64,000 nt of DNA from Prionace glauca. Lineage: Eukaryota > Chordata > Chondrichthyes > Carcharhiniformes > Carcharhinidae. The position numbers were made by a program, and so were the translations under genes. The notes under the pieces are model-generated. The model was given only the letters and a program-made list of their open reading frames with translations. It did not search any database and was not told the origin of the DNA. The stretch spans positions 13,599,071 through 13,663,070 of the forward strand of contig CM075740.1 in the NCBI GenBank assembly GCA_037974335.1. Reading direction: 5' to 3'. Shown one piece after another: positions 46,934 through 57,133 of the stretch (position 1 is the first letter of the stretch; each line of letters starts with the position of its first letter).

Positions 46934-46982
46934 TGTGGAAACAGAGTATCAGTGCGGCGAGAACTCCAATCGATTGGGCCAT
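46934..46982 (-). CDS. Light chain leader exon, cluster 3
   Basis: The exon encodes MAQSIGVLAALILCFH, one residue different from clusters 1 and 2 (A for T at position 2), with the same donor A|GTAAGTACG and a 140-bp intron. Confidence 0.95.
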
Positions 46983-47056
46983 GGTGAAGTTTTGGGGAGA
47001 GGAAGAAGGAAAATAAATCCTGACACGAATGCGCTTCTGAGTCCGTTCCAACCTCC

Positions 47057-47109
47057 TTAAATAGATTCAAACACCGCAGGGCCAATGAATGTGAATAACG
47101 TGTGCAAAT
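47057..47109 (-). promoter_or_regulatory. V3 promoter: octamer with one mismatch (47102-47109) and TATA-like box (47057-47064)
   Basis: The coding strand reads ATTTGCAC instead of ATTTGCAT, a single change in the last base. The TATA-like box is CTATTTAA, closer to the consensus than in clusters 1 and 2. A reduced or altered promoter strength is possible but cannot be judged from sequence alone. Confidence 0.75.
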
Positions 47110-47489
47110 TTCCTGTCACGTGATATTAGGCCGAAGATCTCCATTTCGGTATTGTCTGATACTTGCAGAATGAGCACGTCAGCCATTTTGAAAAAGAAGA
47201 AATATAAATCTCCCAAGGCACAGAATAGCATGTAAAATGCCTCAATACCCAACATCCCTCCCCCCAGAAAAAAGCAAACGGTGCGGTGAAACATAAAACA
47301 GATTAAATGAATCGTGGCTTGATATCCCGAAGCCTGCAGATTACAATAAATAAATGTTGCGGGCAGTAAGCTGTTTAAATGGCATAAGTTCCTTGGCGAA
47401 CAAATTAAATTCGAAAAGTGTGAGTTGAGATTTCATGTGCACACAGAGACGCCGAAGGCCAGACTCCGTATTAGCTTTTCGCTATTGAT

Positions 47490-47662
47490 GGATACATAGG
47501 TAGGCAGACAGATAGACAGGGAAACAGATAGATAGATCGACAGTTAGATATAGACAGACAAATAGATAGATAGGTAGATAGAAGGTTGGATCGAGATAGA
47601 TAGCCAAATAGTTAGATAGATAGGTACATAGATAGACACATAGATAGATAGATAGATAGATA
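47490..47662. repeat. GATA/GACA microsatellite upstream of V3
   Basis: An interrupted array of GATA and GACA units, about 170 bp, in the same position as those upstream of V1 and V2 and ending in a pure GATA run. Confidence 0.88.
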
Positions 47663-48279
47663 TCTGAAGTTAGTGAATAATAGACAATCCTGGAGAAACA
47701 ATTTAATTTCTATCTAGAATGTAATTGAGGTGCGAAGACTGCCCACTCAGCTTTATTCAAGCGTTGCAAATCCACGGCTCGCACACTGAGTTAAGCCTCG
47801 GCAAAATAAAATGCTCGGGGAAACGGAGCTTTCGCGTGACTTTCGTTGTTTGAGTTGAGGGGTATATTTGATGTCATAGGAAACAATGAGTTTGAGAATG
47901 TCAATGCATTTGCTGACATCGGACTGAGCTGAAAATAGAAGTTTTTTAAATTAGATTTCTGATGACCGGTTACCCTCCCCCCACAACACCGCCCTCTCCT
48001 CCTATTGCAGAAGCCATCGAACAATGTTCTATTCCTCTCTCATTTGAAAAATTAAACAAAATCTGGCAACCACTTTAAATGTTGATAACAGTAGCTTGTC
48101 ACACACCTTCACCCCATGTGTCCCTGAACAATTGTGAGAAATAACATTTTGGTTATGCAGCTGAGGCGCACAGAGGAGAACGAGAAGAAATGAATTAATT
48201 ACTTCGCCTGGAGAGCTGCCGATCGCGGTGCAGATGCAGTTGCGTCAGTATAAAGAATTCGAGAAGGTTGATCGCAGAA
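47663..48279. other. 5' flank of cluster 3, no gene recognised
   Basis: Matches 1,131-1,754 and 19,385-19,999. No coding frame is shared. Confidence 0.5.
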
Positions 48280-48790
48280 AGAGGGCAATCAGCCCATCGC
48301 ATCCATGTCGGTTCTGTAAAGGAGCGATAGAACTGGAATTTCTGTCTTGGTCTTACTCCAGTTTTCGACATATTTTCCACCTTTTTGACAGGGATTGTTA
48401 AATCCTCTTCCACGAGCCCTTGATCCAGTTGTCTCCAGATCATTAAGAATCGGAACGTATTTACCCACCACCAGTCCCCTTCTGTTCCTGTTCCCGAGTT
48501 ATTTCAAAGGTTTGCCTTCTGGTGATGAAACTTCCTGACATTTGAAGCAGCTCCTACTTTCTTTATCCAACACCTTTAAGAACAACTTCATCAAATCTAC
48601 TGTGCGGCTCGAAGGAGAACAACTCCACATTTCTCGTCATTACATCTAACTCAGGACTTTTATCCTGGAAACACGCTAATACACCTTCCTGCACACTCTC
48701 CAAAGCTCTGAAATACTTTCGAAGAATATTGTCAAGAACTGGACTAATACTCTAGCTGGGGTCTAACAAAGATAAAAGGGTTAACATATT
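48280..48790 (-). mobile_element. Old CR1-type LINE 3' relic, cluster 3 copy
   Basis: Counterpart of 1,755-2,300 and 20,000-20,520, with the same landmarks. Confidence 0.55.
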
Positions 48791-49299
48791 TGCTTGCATT
48801 TGGACTCGGTTGTTGGAATTTTACTGAATCCCGTGTGGACAGAATGAAGGGTGGGGAAGGGATATTAAAATTTTACCATCAGTGGGAAAATTTCCAAACG
48901 GCGGTCAGGGAGAGGGATCAGGAACAGATAGTTAAAATTTATGCTGTAAGAGATCGCAGGGTATTTACTGAAAGTGTATCTCTCAGATCCACGTCATGCA
49001 GTGCAGTCAGTACCCAGGGAGTGAAAGGTTTAAGGCCTTGCCTGTGGGTGGAATGCACAGAGTTGACATCTGTAGTGTGGAGAGAGGGAGACAGACAGAC
49101 ACTAGTTCAGTTTAATGCAACAAGACAGCAGCAGCGAGAGAAGAACCACCCTCATAGAGTCTGAGGCGAATCGGAAAATGATTGGCACAGGGCCAGGAAT
49201 ACAGGTTAAAGTTAACTGAAGACGGTATGCAGCTGAAATAACAGACAGAAAGCGGGCCTACTTCATGGAGATGTTAAAGTCCCAATAAGCCCAATGATT

Positions 49300-51050
49300 G
49301 CGCCCGACTGGGAGAAAAAGAGGAAAACTTTGCGATTAGTGGCAGAGCTAAAGATTGGGAGGAATATAAAAACCGACAAAGATTGACAAATAAAGTAATG
49401 ACAAAGGAGAACTTAGAGTATGAGAGAATGTTAGCTGGATATATTAAATGAATGTAAGAATGTCTACATGCTTTAAAAAGGAAAATGCTCACTAAAATAA
49501 GTGTTGTTACTCTGGAAAAGGAACGTCGAAAAGTCATTATACGAAATGAGGAAATGGCAGAGGAATTGACATTTTCTCTGCTTTGCTGTAGAATATATAA
49601 ATAATGTCCCAGAATTACTTACAGGTGAAGAGGGAGAAGGGAGTGAGGAACATAAAGCAATTACAACCACTAGGTCAATGCTACTGAGAAAGCGGTCAGA
49701 ACTAAAGGCTGTCAAGTCAACAGGGCATGATAGAGCTGGGTAAGATACCCTGAGTGGGAGTGGATGCAGGCGCGAAGGGCCGATTGGCCTCCGTGTGCAT
49801 TGTAGTTATTTTATTACTCCACGAGATCGGGAAATAGCATATCTAACTCCTCTATTCAAGAAAGGAAAGAAACTGAAAACATGTAACTACAAGCCAATTA
49901 GCCTAACATCTGTCAAAAGTTAAATGCACAAATCTATTATTAGAAGGTTATCGCATGGCACTTGGAATTATGTAGAGCCAGCATGGTTTTGTATAAATGA
50001 AGCCATACTGTACTAATTTCAAATAGTTACCGGAGCAACTTATTAGTAACGTGAATAAAGTGGAACTTGTAGGCTTGGATTTCCAAAACGTATTTAATAA
50101 GAAACAGTTTCAAAGATACATTATGAAATGTCAAATACGAGGTCATCATGTATAGGATAATATTCATCACGAATCGAGGACTGGTTGCCTCACAGAAACA
50201 GACAGGTGGGGTAACTGAGCCATTTTTTGTTGGGGGGAGGGACAAACTGTAGCCGGCGGTGAATCACAGGATTACATCAGGGGCCTAAACTGTTATCAAT
50301 TTATAGAAATGACATGGATGATGGGAAGGATTGATTGCAACTTTTTCTCACGACTTTAATACAGGAGGGAAAGTAAACTGTGAAGTGAGCAAAAATAGTA
50401 TCCAACAAGATTTAGATAGGCTACGGGAGTGGTAAAAAGAAACAGGTGGAGTATAATGTGGTGAAATACGAATTGGTCCATTTTGGCAGGAAGAATGGAA
50501 AGCAGCAAATTATTCACACGCAGATGAGAGTGCAAAGATCTGCAGCACTGGGGGATCTGGGTGCCCCGGAACGTGATTCACAAAACTTTAGCATGAAGCT
50601 GTAAGTGATTACGAAAGCAAACGCAATGTTGTCACCTATTGCATGTGGGATGGAATATAAAAGTAGGGAAGATTCGCTAGAAATGTGTCGTGCTTTCTCG
50701 CGAGCACATCTAAAGTACTTTCCTGTTGGCCCGGGTACCGTAGAACGGATACAATAGCACCCGCAACATTCGGAGAGAAGTGCTCCATTCAGATGAAAGG
50801 GATATTATATTGGGAACGGTTGGAGAGTTGGGTCTTTTACCCATTAGAGGTTCGGAGAATTCAAGGTGATCCTGCTGAAACACCTACCCGAGGGAAGTTG
50901 AGATGGTGAATGCTGAGGAAGTGCCTCCCCTCCAAGGAGGCAAGAAGGAGGGGACATGAATTAAAATAGGAGGTTTTCCAATTGAGATGGAGATGAAGAG
51001 AATTTCATTTCCCGTGAAAGACATTAGTCTGTGGAACCCTCTTTACCAGG
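49300..51050 (+). mobile_element. CR1 relic A, cluster 3, uninterrupted by the younger CR1
   Basis: Continuous through the site (near 49,950) where cluster 2 has the 4.7-kb CR1. It reads CTATTCAAGAAAGGAAAGAA then TACAAGCCAATTAGCCTAAC (LFKKGKK...YKPISL). Broken in all frames. Confidence 0.72.
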
Positions 51051-52700
51051 AATATCCCATCGTGAATGGTAGTGGATAATTAAACAACTCACCGGAAGGG
51101 AAGACGTCACAGATGTGCCTATCCTCAATGATCAGTGAAAAAGATAAGGCTAAAGCCTTCGCAGCAATCTTCTATCACATGTGCCGAGTGGATGATCTAT
51201 CTTGGACTTCTAAAGAAATGGTCAACCTTGCGGATGTTAAGCTTCAGCCAATTCAATGCGCTCCACGTGATACCAAGAAATGTCCGAACACTATTGGATA
51301 CTGCAAAGGCTTTGGGCCCTAAAAATATTCTTTCAACAGTTCTGAAGACTTGTGCTCCAGACCATGCCGCCCCGCCGGTCACGTTGTTTCAGGGCGTCTA
51401 CTACACTGACATCTAACCGTCATTGCAGGAAATTGCCCAGTTATGTCCTCTATGAAATAAGAAAGGCATCTCCAACCTTATTCATCAGCCATCAGGCCAC
51501 TGCAGATCATCAGCAAGTTGATGGTAGGGGTCATTAACAGCGCAATCTAACGGCAGGAACTTAGCAGGAACCTACTCACTGACACATAGTTTGGATTCCG
51601 CTAGTCACCCAGCGCCTGACTTCATTACAACTTTGAGTCAAACATGGACAAGAATAATTGAATATCACATGTGAAGTGGCTGCCTTTGACGTCAAGGTAG
51701 CACGGGTGGAATTAAGGAGCTCGAGGAATAATGGATTCAATTAGATTCAGAGGGAAATTTCTACGCTGCCTGGAGTCATACCTGGCACAGAGGAAGAGTT
51801 TTGCTGTGGTTGGAGTTCAATCCTCTAATTTGCGCACTTCTCTGCAGTGGTATTCTAGGCCCGACTATATTCAGCTACTCTATCAATAACGTTCCTTGCA
51901 TCATAATGTCAGCAATGAGGATGATCACATTGGGTACAGTACCATTCCTGCATCCTCAGAGAATGAAGCCGTCCATGTCCAAATGCAGGAAGTCCAGGAC
52001 AGTATCCAAGCTTGGGTTGGCAAGTGGCAAGTATCCTTCGGGACAAAGCAGTGCCAGGATATGACCATCTCCAACAATTAATCATTATCCCTTGACATTC
52101 AACGGTAATGCCGCCACTGTCGATTTCCTAAGGCCGACCATTGACCAGAAACTGAACTGGTCTTGACATTTAAATATGGTGGCGACAAGAGCAGGTCACA
52201 GGGCATGAACCCTGTGGCAAGTGTCTCATTACTGACTCCCAAGCCTGTCCAACATCTCCAAGGCACAAGTCAGGATTGTGTTGGAATATTTGCACTAGTC
52301 AGGAGAGTGCAGCTTCTATAACTTTCAAGAAGCTCACACCATCCAGGAGAAAACTTGACTGGCACCTCTTCCACAAACTGCCTCCGTCATGATGAAGATT
52401 GGCAGCTGTGGGTACCATCTGCACGATGCACTGCAAAAACCCATCCAATATCCATGGGCAATATCTTACAAAATCTCACCTCTCCGGCCCAGAAGGACAA
52501 GGGCAGCAGACACAGGGGAACACCGCCACCTTAGCGCTCTTTTCCAAGTCATTCGCAATCTGACCAGGGGATATATTGCTTACTGAGACCACAGGGACTT
52601 CGCTGATTCAACAAAGCAGTTCATCACCATAATCTCAAGGGTAATTAGCGGTGAGGAATAAATGCTGGTGTCGCCAGCGAAGCCCACATCCCATTAAAAC
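51051..52700 (+). mobile_element. LINE B fragment, first copy in cluster 3
   Basis: This copy is closest to those of clusters 1 and 2. It reads TAKALGPKNIL and LKTCAPDHAAPPVTLFQ in broken frames and ends in CCCACATCCCATTAAAAC, directly followed by a second copy. Confidence 0.65.
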
Positions 52701-54376
52701 AGCCTGTGGAACTCTCTTTATCAGGAACATCCCATCATGAATGGTGGCGGATAATTAAACAACTCACTGGAGGAGAAGACATCACAAATTTCTCATCCTC
52801 AATGAGCAGTGAAAAAGATAAAGCTAAAGCCTTCGCAACAATCTTCTGTCATAAATGCCAAGTGGAAGATCCATCTTCGTCGTTTACAAAAATAGTTAGC
52901 ATCACAGATGTCAATCTTCAGCCAATTCAATTCGCTCCATGTGATATCAAGAAAAGGCCGAACGCGTTGGATACTGCAAAGGCTTTGGGCCCTAACCATA
53001 TTCTGCCGACAGTGCTGAAGACCTGTGCTCCAGACAATGCGACTCCGCCAGTCAAGTTGTTTCAGTACATCTACAGCACTGGCATCTACCCGTCATTGCA
53101 GAAAAATTGCCCAGTTATGTCCTCTACTCAAAACGAAGGGCATCTCCAACTTTGTTCATTAGCCATCAGGCCACTCCAGATAATCAGTAAATTGATGGAA
53201 GAGATCATTAACAGAGCAGTCAAACGGCAGGCATTTAGCAGGAACCTACTCACTGACACATAGTTTGGATTCCGCTAGCCACTCAGCACCTGACTTCATT
53301 ACAGCCTTGGGTCAAACATGGACGAGAGTAATTGAATGTCAGGTGTGAAGTGACTGCCTTTGACGTCAAGGCAACACGTGTGGAAATAAGGAGCCCGCGC
53401 AATGCTGGGGTCAATTAGAATCAGAGGGAAAATTCTACGCTGGTTGGAGTCATACCTGGCACAGAGGAAGAGTCTTGCTGTGGTTTTAGTTTAATGCTCT
53501 AGTTTGCGCTCTTCTGTGCAGGAGTTTCTTAAGATGGTGTCAGAGGTCCAACCATCTTCAGCTGCTCTATCATTGACGTCCCTTGCATCATAATGTCAGC
53601 AGTGGGAATGATCGCAGAATATACAGTACCATTCCCGCGTCCTCAGAGACAGAAGCCGCCCATGTCCAAACACAAAAAGCCCTGGACAATGTCCAAGCTT
53701 GGGTTGACAAGTGGCATGTATCCTTCGTGACAAAGCAGTGCCAGGAAATGACCATCCCCAACAACAGGGAATCTAACCATTGTCCCTGACATTCAATGTT
53801 ATTGCCTTCACTGTGGACATCATAAGGGCGACCACTGATCAGAAACTGAACTGGTTTTGATATTCAAATACGATGACTGCAAGAGCAGGTCAGAGGCCAT
53901 GAATTCTGTAGCACGAATCCCACTTCCTTACTCGCCAAGCCTGCCCACCATCTGCGAAGCACAAGTTAGGAGTATGATGGAATACTTTCCACGAGCCAGG
54001 AGAGTGCAGCTTCGATAGCTCTCAAGAAGCTCACACCATCCAGGACAAAACTTGACTGGCACTTCTTCCACAAACTCCCTCCGCCATGAGGGCAGCAGTG
54101 TGTACCATCTGCAAGATGCACTGCAAAAACCCATCCAGGCTCCATAGGCAGCATCTTACAAAATCACATGCTTCCCATCCTGAAGGACAAAGGCAGCAGA
54201 CACATGGGAACACCACCATCTTAGCCCACCCTTCCAACTCAGTAGCAATCCGACTTGGGGATATATTGCTACCTAGACCACAGGGACTGCGCTGATTCAA
54301 CAAAGCAGTTCACCATCACCTCGAAGGCAAGTCGCGGTGAGGAATAAATGCTGGTCCAGCCAGCATCCCATTTAAA
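52701..54376 (+). mobile_element. LINE B fragment, second tandem copy in cluster 3
   Basis: The copy starts with AGCCTGTGGAACTCTCTTTA, which is CR1 relic A sequence from the left flank of LINE B, so the doubling includes a little of the flank and is a tandem duplication, not a fresh insertion. A 185-codon frame (52,706-53,263) is open: EWWRIIKQLTGGEDIT, EKDKAKAFATIF, TAKALGPNHIL, LKTCAPDNATPPVKLFQ. By eye it differs from the first copy by roughly a tenth, more than the clusters differ among themselves. Confidence 0.65.
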
Positions 54377-54500
54377 AATGCAGAATCCCATAGTTTCTTG
54401 ATTAAAAAGGGACTCAAAGAGTGTGGGGGCAGACAGGAATGTGGGGTCGAGCCCACCATCACATCAGTCTCGACCTTAGGCTTATTCTTCGTTTGAATTC
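54377..54500 (+). mobile_element. 3' end of CR1 relic A, cluster 3
   Basis: Resumption of relic A after the doubled LINE B, as at 6,367 and 29,119. Confidence 0.5.
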
Positions 54501-55645
54501 ATATGATCGCATGATTCGTATTTGCACGCTTTTTGTCTACTTATTTCATATTAAATTTCTGAGCCTTTGGTTCCATTAATGTGGCACTGGCAGCATTATA
54601 TTTAGTGAATGACACAAGACAGAAAATGTTCGTAAAACATCCAGTGACACAGCGTTCTTACTGCTTCTAATCATTCGGATTTTCTGATATTGTGGACATT
54701 TTCAACTGAAAAGAGGAACATATTAAAATCTGAAATATTTGGCAATACCTTAATATAATATTCTGAAAACGACTTTCATGTCTGAATCCCTAATTTCCAA
54801 GTGTCCGCGCATTTTGCCAAGAGTTGATATTTTGAGATATTTTAACGGCAAATACACTTCATGTGATAACATGGTCCTTGTTATACAAGTCAATATTGCC
54901 ATCTGCTGGTTCAGCACCAAAAAACGCACAGGTTCATTGGGATTAGTTTTGGATTCCTTTCATCTATGATACGTAGTCCAATAGCAATGACAATTATAAC
55001 ATACAATTCTGGATAAATTTAAGAGATCTGGTAACACTGCGAAGAAAGAAACACAATTTCTGTATAAGGGTTATTCGCACTGCTGTGTTCGGTGATAAAT
55101 TCAGCATCAATCTCATCAGTATTTTTATCATGAATTTCAAACGTTTCGAAGACAGGTGCAGGCGCAGCCTCAAACAAGGCAGCAGGAACTAACACTGTAA
55201 AGCATGGCGGACGCTCTCATCCGGTGACTGATTACTGGATTCGTATTGTAGATTCCTGGAACAAGCAATGATTCTAAATCATGGTATCTGGCAATAAATT
55301 TTTAACAAAAATAGTTACAATAATGTTAACCATAAAACCAATGAATTACCGAAAAAAAATACATTTGCTTCATTAATATCATTCCGGGCAGGAAATCTGC
55401 CATCCTTACTGAGTACATATGTGACTCCACGTTTTCCATCGCGAGAAAGATGCAGAAGTTTGAGGACACGTACCCACCAACTTAAGAACAGTTTCTTCCT
55501 TGCTGTCCTCAGACTTTTGAATGGACATACCTCGCATTAAGTTGATGTTTCTCTACACCCTAGCTATGACTGTAACACTACATTCTGCACTCTCTCCTTT
55601 CCGTCTCTATGAACGGTATCATTTGTTGATGTAGCATATAAGTTT
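54501..55645. other. Spacer, no gene recognised, cluster 3
   Basis: Matches about 6,481-7,800 and 29,241-30,410. One copy of the 153-bp segment is present. No gene was recognised. Confidence 0.5.
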
Positions 55646-56019
55646 GTTTGCTGGAGCAGAGGAGTGAAGGAGCAGAGAGAGAGATAAGAATTTACCTGTT
55701 AAAAACCTGTATAAATAAGTTTAAAGCACTTTGTTCCTTGTAGAACTGTTTAAATCATTTAAAAGCATTTTTGCGGGCTTTTTGTATTTACCTTTTTAAG
55801 CATTTTGAGGGAGTGGTTAAAAGAGAGTTGTGGGCCAGCAAGCTTTAAATCAGCGCCAGGTTTAAAAAGAGGCCTGGTGTAAACAGCGGGGAGCGATGGA
55901 GCGGGCAGCGGAGTGAGAGGGAAGCAGAGTGAGCTATTAGGGCTTAATATCAAAAGGGTTTGACAGAAAAAGGGCCAGGTAAGTTCGTGTGGAAATTTTC
56001 AATACTATTACAGTGAATA

Positions 56020-56874
56020 ATGGAGGGGCATGTGATATGTTGTTTCTGTATGATGCGGGAACTGGTGGACCCCAGGGCCCTTCCCAGTGACCATGTCTGC
56101 AGTAAGTGCAGGTTGCTGGAGGAGCTCCAGCTCAGGGTAAATGAGCTGGCCTCTGAGCTACAGACGCTGAGGCACATCAGGGGGAGAGAGGGTGCCATTG
56201 TCAATGGAGTGCAAGTGACATCCACCCCCTAGACTGGCTAACTCTAAGGGTCAGGAACAAGAGGGGGCTGCTGAGAGGAGGAAGGGGGTGGGGAGAGGAG
56301 GAAGGATGGTGGGGAGCGGAGGAAGGAGGGTGGGGAGCGGAGGCCTCAGCCTCTCAATCTGCATAACAGGTTTGAGGCTCTTGCTTCTAGTGTGGACGAC
56401 GACGAGGGAGGTGAGTTTGGTGAGCAAACTGCACACGGTACAGTGATGTAGCAGGACATAGGCAAGGAGAAAGTGAAAAGAAACATAGTAGTGATTTGGG
56501 ATAGTGGGGTGAAGGGTATTGACACTGTCCTTTGTCACAACGACAAAGTGCACAGAAGGGTATGTTGTCTGCCTGGTGCTTGGGTCCGGGATGTCGCATC
56601 TGGGCTGCAGAGGAACCTGGAGTGGGAGGGTGAGAATCCGGTCGTTGTGTTACATGTGGGTGCCAACGACGTAGGCAAAATGCGAACTGAGGAACTGGGG
56701 AGAGAGTATGAGAAGCTGGAACTGGAATTAAAGAGTAGAACCGACAAGGTAGTTATCTCTGGGCTACTGCCTGAACTGAGTGCAGACGGGCGTAGGGTTG
56801 ATAGGATTAAGGAAGTGAATGGGTGGCTCAGGGATTGGTGTGGGAGGAATGGGTTTGAATTTATGGGGCATTGA
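56020..56874 (+). pseudogene. CR1 ORF1 with SGNH/esterase domain, broken
   Basis: The first part (56,020-56,232) encodes MEGHVICCFCMMRELVDP, a CSKC pair and a leucine-rich coiled stretch LQLRVNELASELQTLR. After an interruption, 56,473-56,874 encodes the esterase-like domain: VVIWDSGVKGIDTVL (where active members have a GDS block), VVVLHVGANDVGK (the GxND block) and VVISGLLPELS. The serine of the first block lies in WDSG. The frame changes at least once near 56,232-56,473. Confidence 0.82.
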
Positions 56875-57133
56875 CATCAGTATTGGGGTAGGTGGGACCT
56901 GTTCGGGCGGGATGGGGTGGGTCTGAACCGTGCTGGGACCAGAGTGCTGTTGACAGGGCTTTAAACTAATTAGGGGGGAGGAGAGGGTGCGAGGGTAGGT
57001 GACATTACGGGGTCTAAAGTTGAGGAGAGGGTACAAGTAAGGGAAGAGGCCGAGGATGTCCCAATAATAGAGGGAGTAGGGGGTAAGTATGGTTGGTGGC
57101 GTTACGGCAAATAGGGTCTAGGTGAAGGTTGGG

